Program-made: the position numbers and the translations under genes | The notes under the pieces: generated by a model | Databases searched by the model: none | Seen by the model: only the letters and a program-made list of their open reading frames with translations | What the model was told of the DNA's origin: nothing | Part shown: positions 34,587 through 42,549 of the stretch, in pieces | How positions within the stretch are numbered: the stretch's first letter is position 1 | Layout: every line of letters begins with the position of its first letter | Source: Ancylobacter polymorphus | GTDB lineage: Bacteria > Pseudomonadota > Alphaproteobacteria > Rhizobiales > Xanthobacteraceae | Reading direction: 5' to 3' | Assembly (NCBI RefSeq): GCF_030813495.1 | Contig: NZ_JAUSUI010000002.1 | Coordinates: 372,001-436,000 of the forward strand | DNA: 64,000 nucleotides

Positions 34587-34690
34587 GAGCGTTTTCGAGC
34601 GAAGTGGATGCCGGTTCGCGTGAAGAAAACGCGACAAAACAAAGAATTAGATCATTTCACTGTTTCCGTGACACGGTGAAATGATCTAGG
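34587..34690. repeat. Rhizobiales-type palindromic mosaic repeat with terminal hairpin
   Basis: Two palindromes in tandem. The first nests GCGTTTTC / GAAAACGC (34589-34596, 34625-34632) around GCGAA / TTCGC. The second has perfect 13-bp arms TAGATCATTTCAC (34648-34660) and GTGAAATGATCTA (34676-34688), overlapping the GntR stop codon. The GAGCGAAGTGG and CCGGTTCGCGTGAAG core is one I recognise as a dispersed intergenic element of rhizobial relatives (RIME-like). The second hairpin may end the GntR transcript. Confidence 0.7.
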
Positions 34691-35420
34691 CGGGGTCGGG
34701 TGTCTGGGCGCGCATGTCCCAATAAGTCTTGATCACTGTTTCGAGGTGTTCGCGCATCGCCGCTTCCGCCCGGTCGGCGTCGCGGTCGCGAATAGCTTCG
34801 AAAATGTGCCGGTGCGCCGCCATCGCCTTGCCGAGACCGTCGGGATGGCTCAGCGAGAAGCGGCGCTGTTCTTCGAGCAGTTCGAGAACGACGTGGTAGA
34901 GCGCGTCGAGCAGCGGGTCGTCGGCAATGCGGGCGATGCGGTGGTGGAACGCATCGTCGCTGGCAGAGAAGGCCGGTATGTCGCCGGCACTGGCCTCATT
35001 CACGCGCAGCAGCGCTTCGAGCTCGGCGATGTCCTGTTCGGTCGCCAGCCGCACCGCCTCGCGCGCCAGCGCCACCTCGACGAAGATGCGGGTGTGCTGG
35101 AACTGGCGGATGCCTTCCGGCCGGGCGACGAGCATGCGCGCCGCGCCGGTGAGAAGCTGCAAGAGGTCGCGCGGGTCCGGCTCGGTGACGCGGGTGCGGT
35201 CGCCATTGGAGACAGACAGCATCCCGGTCTTGCTGAGCCAGAGCAGCGCCTCGCGCACGGCGGGGCGGCCGACGCCATAATGCGCCATAAGCTCCCGCTC
35301 GGAGGGCAGCTTGTCGCCGACGCTCAATTCGCCCGACAGCACCCGCGCCTCGATGTCCTTGGCGATCTTGTCGGACAGCCGGTCGCGACGCAGATGAGCC
35401 GGGGTGCCGAATCCGCTCAT
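34686..35420 (-). CDS. GntR/FadR-family transcriptional regulator
   Basis: 244 aa. N-terminal winged helix (LPSERELMAHYGVGRPAVRE and ALLWLSKTGMLSVSNGDRT), C-terminal FCD ligand domain with metal-site His residues (DDAFHHRIARIADDPLL, AMAAHRHIFEAIRD). Such FCD regulators respond to acid-sugar or organic-acid ligands. ATGA overlap at 35420/35417 couples it to the upstream dehydrogenase. A candidate operator lies at 36436-36460. Confidence 0.9.
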   Translation of the reverse strand: MSGFGTPAHLRRDRLSDKIAKDIEARVLSGELSVGDKLPSERELMAHYGVGRPAVREALLWLSKTGMLSVSNGDRTRVTEPDPRDLLQLLTGAARMLVARPEGIRQFQHTRIFVEVALAREAVRLATEQDIAELEALLRVNEASAGDIPAFSASDDAFHHRIARIADDPLLDALYHVVLELLEEQRRFSLSHPDGLGKAMAAHRHIFEAIRDRDADRAEAAMREHLETVIKTYWDMRAQTPDPA

Positions 35421-36319
35421 GCGCCGAGCTTGCCCGCGATCTCGCGCTTGGCGGCGACGATGCCGGCGAGGAAGCTGTCGCGCCATTTACGCCGCGCCGG
35501 CAGGCCTTCCGCGGGAACGGCGGCGCGCATCTTCGCCTCGATGGCGGCGACGAGTTCCGGCGTCCATTCGCGCGGGTCGGCCTGTTCCTTGGCGAGGCCG
35601 TAATACATCGGCCCGAGATTGGCGCAGTATTCCGACACGCCCTTGGCGGCGTTGAGATCGATGGTGGCGAAGGGGCCCATGAAGCACCAGCGCAGGCCGA
35701 GCCCGTCCGCCACCGCCGCATCGACCTCGGCCGGGGTGCAGATGCCGTCCTCGACCAGCCGGAAGGCCTCGCCCAGCAGCGCGCTCTGCAGCCGGTTGAC
35801 GACGAAGCCGTTGATCTCGCGGGTCAGGGTGATCGGGCTCTGGCCGACGTCGGCCATCAGATTGCGGGTGAAGTCGAGCGTTTCCGTCGCGGTCCAGGGG
35901 GCGGGGATCAGCTCCACCAGCGGGATGAGATGCGGCGGGTTGATCGGGTGCGCCACCAGGCAGCGCGCGGCATTGGCGAGACCTTCGGTGAACACCGAGG
36001 CCGGGAAGCCGGAGGTGGAGCTGCCGATGATGGTGGTGGGCGCCACCAGCGCGTCCATCTCGCGATAGAGCTCCTGCTTGATCGGCAGCCGTTCCGGCGC
36101 GCTTTCCTGCACATAGTCGGCGCCGGCGAGCGCGTCGGCGAGGCTGTCGGCGATGCGGCAGCGGGCGGCGAGGGCGGGATCGGCCGCGCGCACGAAGTCC
36201 AGCGCCGCCTCGGCGGCGGCCGGGGTGCGGTCGTAAATGGCGAGTTCATGCCCGGCGCGGGCGAACACCAGGGACCAGGACGAGCCCACCACGCCGCAGC
36301 CGACGATCGCAATCTTCAT
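35417..36319 (-). CDS. 3-hydroxyacyl-CoA dehydrogenase-fold NAD dehydrogenase, L-gulonate 3-dehydrogenase-like
   Basis: 300 aa. Rossmann start KIAIVGCGVVGSSWSLVFARAG; catalytic region SSTSGFPASV and CLVAHPINPPHLIPLVELIPA (His-Pro-x-Asn-Pro-Pro); C-terminal domain NGFVVNRLQSALLGEAFRLV. The short, CoA-free members of this family (lambda-crystallin, L-gulonate 3-dehydrogenase) oxidise C3 hydroxyls of acid sugars. In this cluster it could make 3-oxo-tetronate directly for OtnK; that is inference. Start ATG at 36319; frames to 36544 are unsupported. Confidence 0.87.
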   Translation of the reverse strand: MKIAIVGCGVVGSSWSLVFARAGHELAIYDRTPAAAEAALDFVRAADPALAARCRIADSLADALAGADYVQESAPERLPIKQELYREMDALVAPTTIIGSSTSGFPASVFTEGLANAARCLVAHPINPPHLIPLVELIPAPWTATETLDFTRNLMADVGQSPITLTREINGFVVNRLQSALLGEAFRLVEDGICTPAEVDAAVADGLGLRWCFMGPFATIDLNAAKGVSEYCANLGPMYYGLAKEQADPREWTPELVAAIEAKMRAAVPAEGLPARRKWRDSFLAGIVAAKREIAGKLGA

Positions 36320-36435
36320 GTTCACTGCCCTCTCAACACACGCGGCGGCGGCCCGGCCTATGTCGCTTCCTCCCGGCCGCAGGGCTCGGGGCGCGAACAT
36401 TCGTTCCGCCGTCTGATCACTTGGTCTGGTATGAC

Positions 36436-36460
36436 AGGTTGATAGACTGATCGTCAACCT
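36436..36460. promoter_or_regulatory. Inverted repeat upstream of the acid-sugar operon (candidate GntR operator)
   Basis: Perfect arms AGGTTGA (36436-36442) and TCAACCT (36454-36460) with 11-bp centre, 117 bp upstream of the dehydrogenase start. A GGTCTGGTATGACAGG stretch just before it overlaps. Position and symmetry fit a GntR/FadR-type site. The rest of 36320-36551 shows no gene. Confidence 0.5.
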
Positions 36461-36538
36461 ATTGTCGGACTCAAATTTTCGGATCCGCGATTCCGCTGTT
36501 ACCGGGAGGCGGGAGGGAGGATGGGGAGGGGGAGGCGG

Positions 36539-36579
36539 CACCAAAAAGAAACCGCCGCCCGGCGGGTGCGGGGCGGCGG
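36539..36579 (-). terminator. Rho-independent terminator after the sigma-54 ABC operon
   Basis: Minus-strand hairpin with 9-bp arms (CCGCCGCCC 36552-36560 / GGGCGGCGG 36571-36579), immediately followed by TTTCTTTTT on that strand. It lies 35 bp beyond the stop of the ATPase gene. Confidence 0.8.
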
Positions 36580-36613
36580 CGAAGCGTCCGGCGATAAGGG
36601 TGAGGCGCAGGTC

Positions 36614-37738
36614 TCAGGCGGTGCCCGGCCCAAGCCACAGGGCGGAAGCCACGGGTATGTCGACCCAGACGCGATCGCCGATCTCATAGGGTGCGCGCAG
36701 TCCGGGCTGGAACACCTCGTCGACGGTGATCTCCTGCCCGCCGACCTCGATGCCGAAGCGGATCACGCTGCCGAGGAATTCGCGCCGGCTGATCGCGCCC
36801 TCGAAGGCGCAGGCCCCGGCCGGTTTTTCCCTCGCCAGACGGGCGACCTGCGGGCGGAACACCAGCCGGGCGTCGGCCGGTACCTCGGCACCCGCCGCGA
36901 TGGGCAGACGCAGGCCGCCGAGGGTTTCGAACTGCCGCGCCGCGCCAGTGCCCGTGACCTTGCCTTCCAGCACATTGGCCGTGCCGAGGAAGGTGGCGAC
37001 GAACAGATTGGCCGGGCGTTCATACAGTTCCACCGGCGTGCCGACCTGCTGCACCACCCCCTCATTCATCACGGCGATGCGGTCGCAGACCGTGTTCGCC
37101 TCTTCCTGGTCATGGGTGACGAAGATGGTGGTGAGGCCGAGCCGCTGCTGCAGGTCGCGCAATTCGCGGCGCACCTGCACCCGCATCTTGGCGTCGAGAT
37201 TGGACAGCGGCTCGTCGAGCAGCAGCACCTTGGGCTCGATGACCACGGTGCGCGCCAGCGCGACGCGCTGCTGCTGGCCGCCGGAAAGCTGGGACGGCCG
37301 GCGCTCGGCGAGATGGCCGAGCCCGACGATCTCCAGCGCCGCCGCCACCCGGCGCTGGATCTCGCCGCGCTTCACGCCGCGCTCCTCCAGCCCGAAGGCG
37401 ACGTTCCTGGCGACCGTCATGTGCGGCCACAGCGCGTAGCTCTGGAACACCAGCCCGACATCGCGCTTCCACGGCGGCAGGTTGCTGATGTCGCGCCCGC
37501 CAACGACGACACGCCCCGTATCGGGGGTGTTGAAGCCGGCGATGAGGCGCAAAAGCGTGGTCTTGCCGCAGCCGGAGGGGCCGAGAAAGGCGAAGAACTC
37601 GCCGGGCTTGATGTCGAGATTGACGTTCTTCAGCACATGGTTGCTGCCATAGGAGAGGTTCACCCCCTCAATGTGCAGGTCGAGCGCCGCCGTGTTGAGG
37701 ACGGCCGCGGCGCTGGCGTCGATGGCGTGAGCGTTCAT
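36614..37738 (-). CDS. ABC importer ATPase, FbpC/PotA-type with TOBE domain
   Basis: 374 aa. Walker A GPSGCGKTT, Q-loop LVFQSYALWPHMTV, signature LSGGQQQR, Walker B VLLLDEPLSNLDAKMR, H-loop FVTHDQEEA; the C-terminal about 110 residues form a TOBE-like substrate/regulatory domain. Third gene of the operon started by the sigma-54 promoter at 40994; ATGA overlap with the permease gene. Family members carry ferric iron, polyamines, 2-aminoethylphosphonate or phosphorylated acids. Confidence 0.9.
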   Translation of the reverse strand: MNAHAIDASAAAVLNTAALDLHIEGVNLSYGSNHVLKNVNLDIKPGEFFAFLGPSGCGKTTLLRLIAGFNTPDTGRVVVGGRDISNLPPWKRDVGLVFQSYALWPHMTVARNVAFGLEERGVKRGEIQRRVAAALEIVGLGHLAERRPSQLSGGQQQRVALARTVVIEPKVLLLDEPLSNLDAKMRVQVRRELRDLQQRLGLTTIFVTHDQEEANTVCDRIAVMNEGVVQQVGTPVELYERPANLFVATFLGTANVLEGKVTGTGAARQFETLGGLRLPIAAGAEVPADARLVFRPQVARLAREKPAGACAFEGAISRREFLGSVIRFGIEVGGQEITVDEVFQPGLRAPYEIGDRVWVDIPVASALWLGPGTA

Positions 37739-39453
37739 CGGGCGGCCCCCGTGGTCTTCTGGTTGCGGTCAATGATGTAGTGGGAGATCAGCGTGCAGGC
37801 GGCGACCAGCAGCACGGCGATGACACCGAGCGCCGCGCCGGGCCCGCGACCGGCGGCGGACTGCATGAACACATACAGGCCATAGGCCAGCGGGGCGTCG
37901 GCATTGGACTGCACCAGCATCAGCGTGGCGGAGAGTTCCACCGCCGCCGTGGCGAAGCTGGTGACGAAGCCGGCGAGGATGCCGCCGGTCATCAGCGGCA
38001 CCACGACGCGCCGCACGGTGCGCGACTTGGTGGCGCCGAGATTTTCCGCCGCCTCCTCCAGCGAGACGGAAATCTGCTGCAGCGCGGCGTAGCAGGCGCG
38101 CAGCGCATAGGGCAGGCGGCGGATCGCCAGCGCGATGACCAGCACGATCCACAGCGTCGCCAGCGGCGTGCCGTCGGGCAGGCGGATGTCGTAGAAGGTG
38201 CGCAGATAGCCGATGCCGAGCACCACGCCCGGCACGGCGAGCGCGGCGGTGGCCGCCCAGTCCAGCCAGTGGCGGCCGATCAGCTTGGTGCGCAGCACCA
38301 GATAGGCGATGGCGGTGCCGACCACCACGTCGATCCCGCCGGCGATGGAGGCGTAGATCAGCGTGTTCTTGATATAGACCGAGCTTTCCCCGAACACCCT
38401 GGAGTAATGGGCGAGGGTGAAGCCGTCCGGCAGCGGGCTGAACGACCAGATGGTGGCGAAGGACAAAAGCAGCAGGCCGAGATGCGGCGCCAGCACCAGC
38501 GCCAGGATGAGGCCGACGACGCCATAGGCAACCACCTGCTCCCACGGGCGCATGCGGCGCTTGGCGAGCCCGCCGCCGCCGCGCTGGGTGGTGGCGTAGT
38601 CGCGGCCGCGCAGCGCCAGCGCCGACACCCACATGGCGAACACCGACACCACGATGAGCACCACCGCGATGACATAGCCCATGGGATCGGTGATGCCGAT
38701 GGAGGTGACGCGCAGATAGGCCTGCGGCGCCAGCATGTCCTTCACATTCAGCAGCAGCGGCGTGGCGAGGTCGTCGAACACCTTGACGAAGACCAGCGAG
38801 GCGCCGGCGACATAGCCGGGCATGGCGAGCGGCAGCACGATGCGCCGGAACATCCGTATGCCGGAGGAGCCGAGATTCTGCGCCGCCTCTTCCATCGAAC
38901 GGTCGATGTTGCGCAGCGCGGCGGAGAGGTTGATCAGGATGAAGGGGAAATAGTGGATGGCCTGGACGAAGATGACGCCGTTCAGCCCTTCCATGAACGG
39001 GATGCGGAAGCCGAAATACTCGTTCAGCAGCAGGTTGACCGAGCCGTTGCGGCCGAACAGCAGCTGCATCGCCACCGCGCCGACGAAGGGCGGCATGATC
39101 AGTGGCACGAAGCCCAGCGTCTGGATGATCAGCGCGCCGCGAAACTCGAAGCGGGTGGTGATGTAGGCCAGCGGCAGCGCGAACAGCGAGGCCAGCCCCA
39201 CCGTCATCGCCGAGACGTAGAACGAGTTCCAGAACGACCGCATGAACAGGTCGGTGCGGAAGAAATCGACGAAATTGATCAGGGTGAAGCCGCCGCTGCC
39301 CTTCTCGGTGAAGGCGACATAGATCACGGACCCGACCGGCACCAGAAGGAAGGCCAGCAGGAAGGCCGTCAGCCCCAGCGCCAGGGCGATCTGGCCGGGG
39401 GTTCCCGGCAGCCGCCAGCGGCGCGCCGGGGCCTGGGTGAAGGCGAGCGACAT
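37735..39453 (-). CDS. ABC importer permease with two fused membrane domains
   Basis: 572 aa, FbpB/ThiP-like. Two binding-protein-dependent transport domains in tandem, each with an EAA-type loop (MEEAAQNLGSSGIRMFRRIV in the first half, LEEAAENLGATKSRTVRRVV in the second). About 12 membrane helices. Start ATG at 39453; longer frames run into the tandem repeat at 39469-39587 and only translate the repeat. Forms the channel for the binding protein encoded upstream. Confidence 0.92.
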   Translation of the reverse strand: MSLAFTQAPARRWRLPGTPGQIALALGLTAFLLAFLLVPVGSVIYVAFTEKGSGGFTLINFVDFFRTDLFMRSFWNSFYVSAMTVGLASLFALPLAYITTRFEFRGALIIQTLGFVPLIMPPFVGAVAMQLLFGRNGSVNLLLNEYFGFRIPFMEGLNGVIFVQAIHYFPFILINLSAALRNIDRSMEEAAQNLGSSGIRMFRRIVLPLAMPGYVAGASLVFVKVFDDLATPLLLNVKDMLAPQAYLRVTSIGITDPMGYVIAVVLIVVSVFAMWVSALALRGRDYATTQRGGGGLAKRRMRPWEQVVAYGVVGLILALVLAPHLGLLLLSFATIWSFSPLPDGFTLAHYSRVFGESSVYIKNTLIYASIAGGIDVVVGTAIAYLVLRTKLIGRHWLDWAATAALAVPGVVLGIGYLRTFYDIRLPDGTPLATLWIVLVIALAIRRLPYALRACYAALQQISVSLEEAAENLGATKSRTVRRVVVPLMTGGILAGFVTSFATAAVELSATLMLVQSNADAPLAYGLYVFMQSAAGRGPGAALGVIAVLLVAACTLISHYIIDRNQKTTGAAR

Positions 39454-39468
39454 GCAACACGCTCCAGC

Positions 39469-39587
39469 TATGGCGTGGAAGGACGGGACGCGGCGTCGCC
39501 GCGTCCTATGGGCGTGGAAGGACGGGACGCGGCGTCGCCGCATCCTATGGGCGTGGAAGGAGGGGACGCGGCGTCGCCGCCGCGTCC
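39469..39587. repeat. Three tandem copies of a 38-39-bp hairpin-forming unit
   Basis: Copies begin at 39469, 39507 and 39546. Each holds GGCGTGGAAGGA then GGACGCGGCG-TC-GCCGCGTCC, a near-perfect stem. Copy 2 has one stem mismatch (CATCC), and copy 3 has an extra GCC triplet and a G replacing C. It lies between the binding-protein gene and the permease gene, so transcripts would carry three adjacent stem-loops. Confidence 0.85.
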
Positions 39588-39615
39588 TATGCGGGGAAGC
39601 TCAGGCGGGCGCGGC

Positions 39616-40941
39616 TCAGTTGGCGAGCGTGGCGGCTTCCGCGACCTTGGCCTTCGCCTTGGCGTAGTGCTCCTTGGCGAAGCCGGCCCATTGCTGCTCG
39701 ATCTCGGCCTGGCGGGCGCCCTTCTCCTTGCCGCCGCTGAACGCCGCCAGCACTTCCTTGCTCGACGCCTGCTCCTCGTTGACCGGCATGGCGCCGATCA
39801 GCGCGCGCGCTTCCTTGATCAGGGCGCGGGCCTGCGGGTTGTCCTTGGCCGCGAGCTTGGCCTCGACCTCATGGATCGACTTGGTAACGGCCTTCAGATC
39901 GTTCAGCTGGAAGGAGATGAGCTGGTCGAACAGCGTGTCGACCACGGCGGTGCGCTGGCCCGACTTCTCGACATCGAACATCGTCATCGACTTGAAGCGC
40001 GGGTCGGTGAAGGGATTGGGGTAGCCCTCCGGCGCCTTGGCATAGACGGCGGGGTTAACCGGCAGGCGGCGGATGCTGGGTTCCAGCAGCACTTCCTGGC
40101 CGGCGGGCGAGAGCAGGAAGTTGACGAATTTCTGCGCGTTGGCGGCGTTCGGGGCGTTGGCGACGATGCCGACATTGGCCGGCACCACGGTGGTGACGGT
40201 GGGGTAGACGAACTTCACCGGAAAGCCCGAACCCTGGGCGGAGAAGGCGAAGAAATCGATGACGATGCCGTAGCCGACCTGGCCGGAATTCACCGCCTCC
40301 GGCACGCCGAAGGAGCGTTCGGTGATGGTCTGGAAGTTGCCGGCCATGTCCTTGATGGTCTGCCAGCCCTTGTCCCAGCCTTCGCCCTGCAGGATCGTCT
40401 CGATGGTCAGGTGCGTGGTGCCCGAACGCGCGGGCGAGGCGATGGCGACATGGTCGTAATAGGGCGCGGCGGCGAGGTCGTTCCACTCCTTCGGCTCGGG
40501 CAGTTCATTGGCCCCGACATAGCGGGTGTTCCACATGATGCCGTAGCCCGACGCCGCAAAGCCGAAATAATAGCCCTCGGGATCGTTGATGGGATAAGCG
40601 CCGATCTTCTCGGGGATGCCTTCCGCCGAGGGGGTGAATTTCTGCAGCAGCTGCTTGGACTTCAGCACCTCGAAGGCGTCCGGCGCCGAGGCCCAGAACA
40701 GGTCCGCCTGCGGGTTGGAGCGGGTTTCGTCGAGATATTTCACGCCCGCATTGGTGTTGCGGTTCTGCACGTCGAGCGAAATGCCGGGATTGGCCTTCTC
40801 GAACGCGGCCTTGATCGGGTCGGTGACATCCTTGGAGAAGGAGGTGACGACGGTGACCTTGCCGGACTGCGCCAGCACCGCCGGGGCGGCGGCGAAGGAG
40901 GCGAGCGCAAGGGTGGCCGCGAGGGCGGCGGAACGGATCAT
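39616..40941 (-). CDS. Periplasmic binding protein of the sigma-54-controlled ABC importer
   Basis: 441 aa, extracellular solute-binding protein family. Signal peptide MIRSAALAATLALASFAAAP with cleavage near VLAQ. Key segments: VTVVTSFSKDVTDPIKAAFE, ADLFWASAPDAFEVLKS, SPARSGTTHLTIETILQGEG and GYGIVIDFFAF. The same motifs recur in the second binding protein at 44465-45838, so the two are paralogues: this one feeds the importer, the other probably senses. GGGAG precedes the ATG at 40941. PgtC-like relatives recognise phosphoglycerate-type ligands; the true substrate is unproven. Confidence 0.9.
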   Translation of the reverse strand: MIRSAALAATLALASFAAAPAVLAQSGKVTVVTSFSKDVTDPIKAAFEKANPGISLDVQNRNTNAGVKYLDETRSNPQADLFWASAPDAFEVLKSKQLLQKFTPSAEGIPEKIGAYPINDPEGYYFGFAASGYGIMWNTRYVGANELPEPKEWNDLAAAPYYDHVAIASPARSGTTHLTIETILQGEGWDKGWQTIKDMAGNFQTITERSFGVPEAVNSGQVGYGIVIDFFAFSAQGSGFPVKFVYPTVTTVVPANVGIVANAPNAANAQKFVNFLLSPAGQEVLLEPSIRRLPVNPAVYAKAPEGYPNPFTDPRFKSMTMFDVEKSGQRTAVVDTLFDQLISFQLNDLKAVTKSIHEVEAKLAAKDNPQARALIKEARALIGAMPVNEEQASSKEVLAAFSGGKEKGARQAEIEQQWAGFAKEHYAKAKAKVAEAATLAN

Positions 40942-40993
40942 GGCGTATCTCCCAAAAGTCTGTTTGGCGGCCCGAAGGCAGCGCGGGGCTCTC

Positions 40994-41010
40994 CGCAACC
41001 CGCGTGCCAG
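40994..41010 (-). promoter_or_regulatory. Sigma-54 (RpoN) promoter
   Basis: On the minus strand the bases read CTGGCACGCGGGTTGCGG, an almost perfect match to the -24/-12 consensus TGGCACG-N4-TTGC. The -24 GG falls at about 41007-41008 and the -12 GC at 40995-40996. Transcription would begin near 40983, giving a leader of about 40 nt before the binding-protein ATG at 40941. The adjacent NtrC-type regulator has the GAFTGA loop needed to activate such a promoter. Confidence 0.88.
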
Positions 41011-41080
41011 ATGGGCAGCTTTGGGATAAGCAATTGATCTATCGAAAATTTACGAGCGCTTCCGCCGCTCTGCCGCACGG

Positions 41081-41134
41081 GGATGGGTCATCGCGGTAAC
41101 GCCGCCGGCCGGGCGGATGGGTCATGAAGGTAAC
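41081..41134. promoter_or_regulatory. Two 20-bp direct repeats: candidate upstream activator sites
   Basis: GGATGGGTCATCGCGGTAAC at 41081-41100 and GGATGGGTCATGAAGGTAAC at 41115-41134 share 17 of 20 bases, centre to centre 34 bp (about three helical turns). They lie about 100-150 bp upstream of the predicted sigma-54 start site, the usual distance for an NtrC-type activator. Confidence 0.75.
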
Positions 41135-41172
41135 ATCGCGGCGCGCCGTCTGCGCCGCGCGCCGCCGGCGCG

Positions 41173-42549
41173 TCAGTCCTCGACCGCGTCGCGTTCCAGC
41201 CCGTGCTTGCGCATTTTGAGATAGAGCGTCTTGCGCGAGATGCCGAGCGCTTCCGCGCATTGGCCGACCCGCCCGCCGTGGCGGGCCAGCGCCTCGGCAA
41301 GGAGCTGGCGCTCGGCGGCGTCCATCATCGCTTCGAGGCTCGTCCCGCCCGCCGGCATCGGGGCCGGCGGCGGAGGGAAGGCATCCGGCGCGCCCGCTTC
41401 CTCCAGCCCCAGCACATGGCGCTCGGCGGCGTTACGCAATTCGCGCACATTGCCCGGCCAGGGCCGGCGCATCAGCGCAGCGAGCGCGGCTGGCTCCACC
41501 GGGCGGGCCGGCACGCCGTCGCGCGCGGCCACGGCCTCGACGAAGTGGCGGAACAGGGCCGGAATGTCCTCGCGCCGGTCGCGCAGCGGCGGCAGGCGGA
41601 CGGTGACCGTATTGAGCCGGTAGACCAGATCCTCGCGAAACCGCCCTTCGTCCGCCAGCGCCAGCAGGTCGACCTTGGTGGCGGCGATCACGCGGATATC
41701 GACCTTGATCTCCGCATTCGAGCCCAGCCGCTCGATGCTGCGCTCCTGCAGCGCCCGCAGCAGCCGCGTCTGTGCCGCCAGCGGCATGGATTCGATCTCG
41801 TCGAGGAACAGCGTACCCTTGTGCGCGTGCTCGATCTTGCCGATGCGCCGCTCGCGCGCGCCGGTGAAGGCGCCGGCCTCATGGCCGAAAAGCTCGCTCT
41901 CGATCATGTTCTCGGGGATGGCGGCGCAGTTGACGGCGACGAAGCGCCCGGCGCGGCGGCGGCCGAAATCGTGCAGAGCGCGCGCCGCCATTTCCTTGCC
42001 GGTGCCGGTCTCGCCGAAGATCAGCACATCGGTGCGGGTGTCGGCGAGCACGGCGAGGGTGCGGCGCAGGCGCTGCATCGGCTCGGCGCGGCCGATGAGC
42101 CGGGCGGCCCACACATCCTCCGCCGCCGCGTCGTCGCGGGCGGCCTCCTCGCGCAGGGCGCGGTTTTCCAGCACCAGACGGCGCTGCTCCAGCGCGCGCC
42201 GCACCGTCTCCACCAGCAGCACCGGGTCCGCCGGCTTCTCGATGAAGTCCCACGCCCCGGCGCGCAGGGCGCGCAGCGCCATCGGCACATCGCCATGGCC
42301 GGTGATCAGCAGCACGGGAATGTCGGCGTCGAGCCGGCGCACCGCGTCGAGAAAGGCGAATCCGTCCATGCCGGGCATGCGCACATCCGAGACCACGACA
42401 CCCTCGAAGCCGGGCGACAGCAGCTTGAGCGCCGCCGCCGCACCGGCGACCGGCAGCACGGCGAGGCCGTCGAGTTCCAGCGTCTGGCCATAGGCGTGGC
42501 GGACCTCGGCGTCGTCGTCCACCAGCACGATGTCAGGCGCCGCGCTCAT
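41173..42549 (-). CDS. NtrC-family sigma-54-dependent response regulator (PgtA/DctD-like)
   Basis: 458 aa. Receiver domain (residues about 5-118; phospho-Asp in VVVSDVRMPGMDGF), AAA+ domain (about 145-385) with Walker A GETGTGKE, sigma-54 contact loop GAFTGA and Walker B GTLFLDEIESM, then a Fis-type helix-turn-helix (VGQCAEALGISRKTLYLKMR). Overlaps the kinase gene by ATGA. Likely activates the sigma-54 promoter at 40994-41010 in response to the partner kinase. An uneven GC hairpin at 41137-41159 follows its stop, without a T run. Confidence 0.93.
   Translation of the reverse strand: MSAAPDIVLVDDDAEVRHAYGQTLELDGLAVLPVAGAAAALKLLSPGFEGVVVSDVRMPGMDGFAFLDAVRRLDADIPVLLITGHGDVPMALRALRAGAWDFIEKPADPVLLVETVRRALEQRRLVLENRALREEAARDDAAAEDVWAARLIGRAEPMQRLRRTLAVLADTRTDVLIFGETGTGKEMAARALHDFGRRRAGRFVAVNCAAIPENMIESELFGHEAGAFTGARERRIGKIEHAHKGTLFLDEIESMPLAAQTRLLRALQERSIERLGSNAEIKVDIRVIAATKVDLLALADEGRFREDLVYRLNTVTVRLPPLRDRREDIPALFRHFVEAVAARDGVPARPVEPAALAALMRRPWPGNVRELRNAAERHVLGLEEAGAPDAFPPPPAPMPAGGTSLEAMMDAAERQLLAEALARHGGRVGQCAEALGISRKTLYLKMRKHGLERDAVED

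Noticed and set aside
39469-39587. Possible CRISPR array
   Set aside because: Units are contiguous without unique spacers and form hairpins; this is a tandem repeat, not a CRISPR.
37780-41037. A 1085-codon open frame on the plus strand opposite the ABC operon
   Set aside because: It is antisense to three clear genes, composed of His/Arg/Gly/Asp-rich low-complexity translation, and has no family motif. High GC makes such shadows common here.
41137-41159. CGCGGCGC/GCGCCGCG hairpin after the NtrC-type gene as a rho-independent terminator
   Set aside because: No T run and a very GC-rich background, so the stem may be chance.
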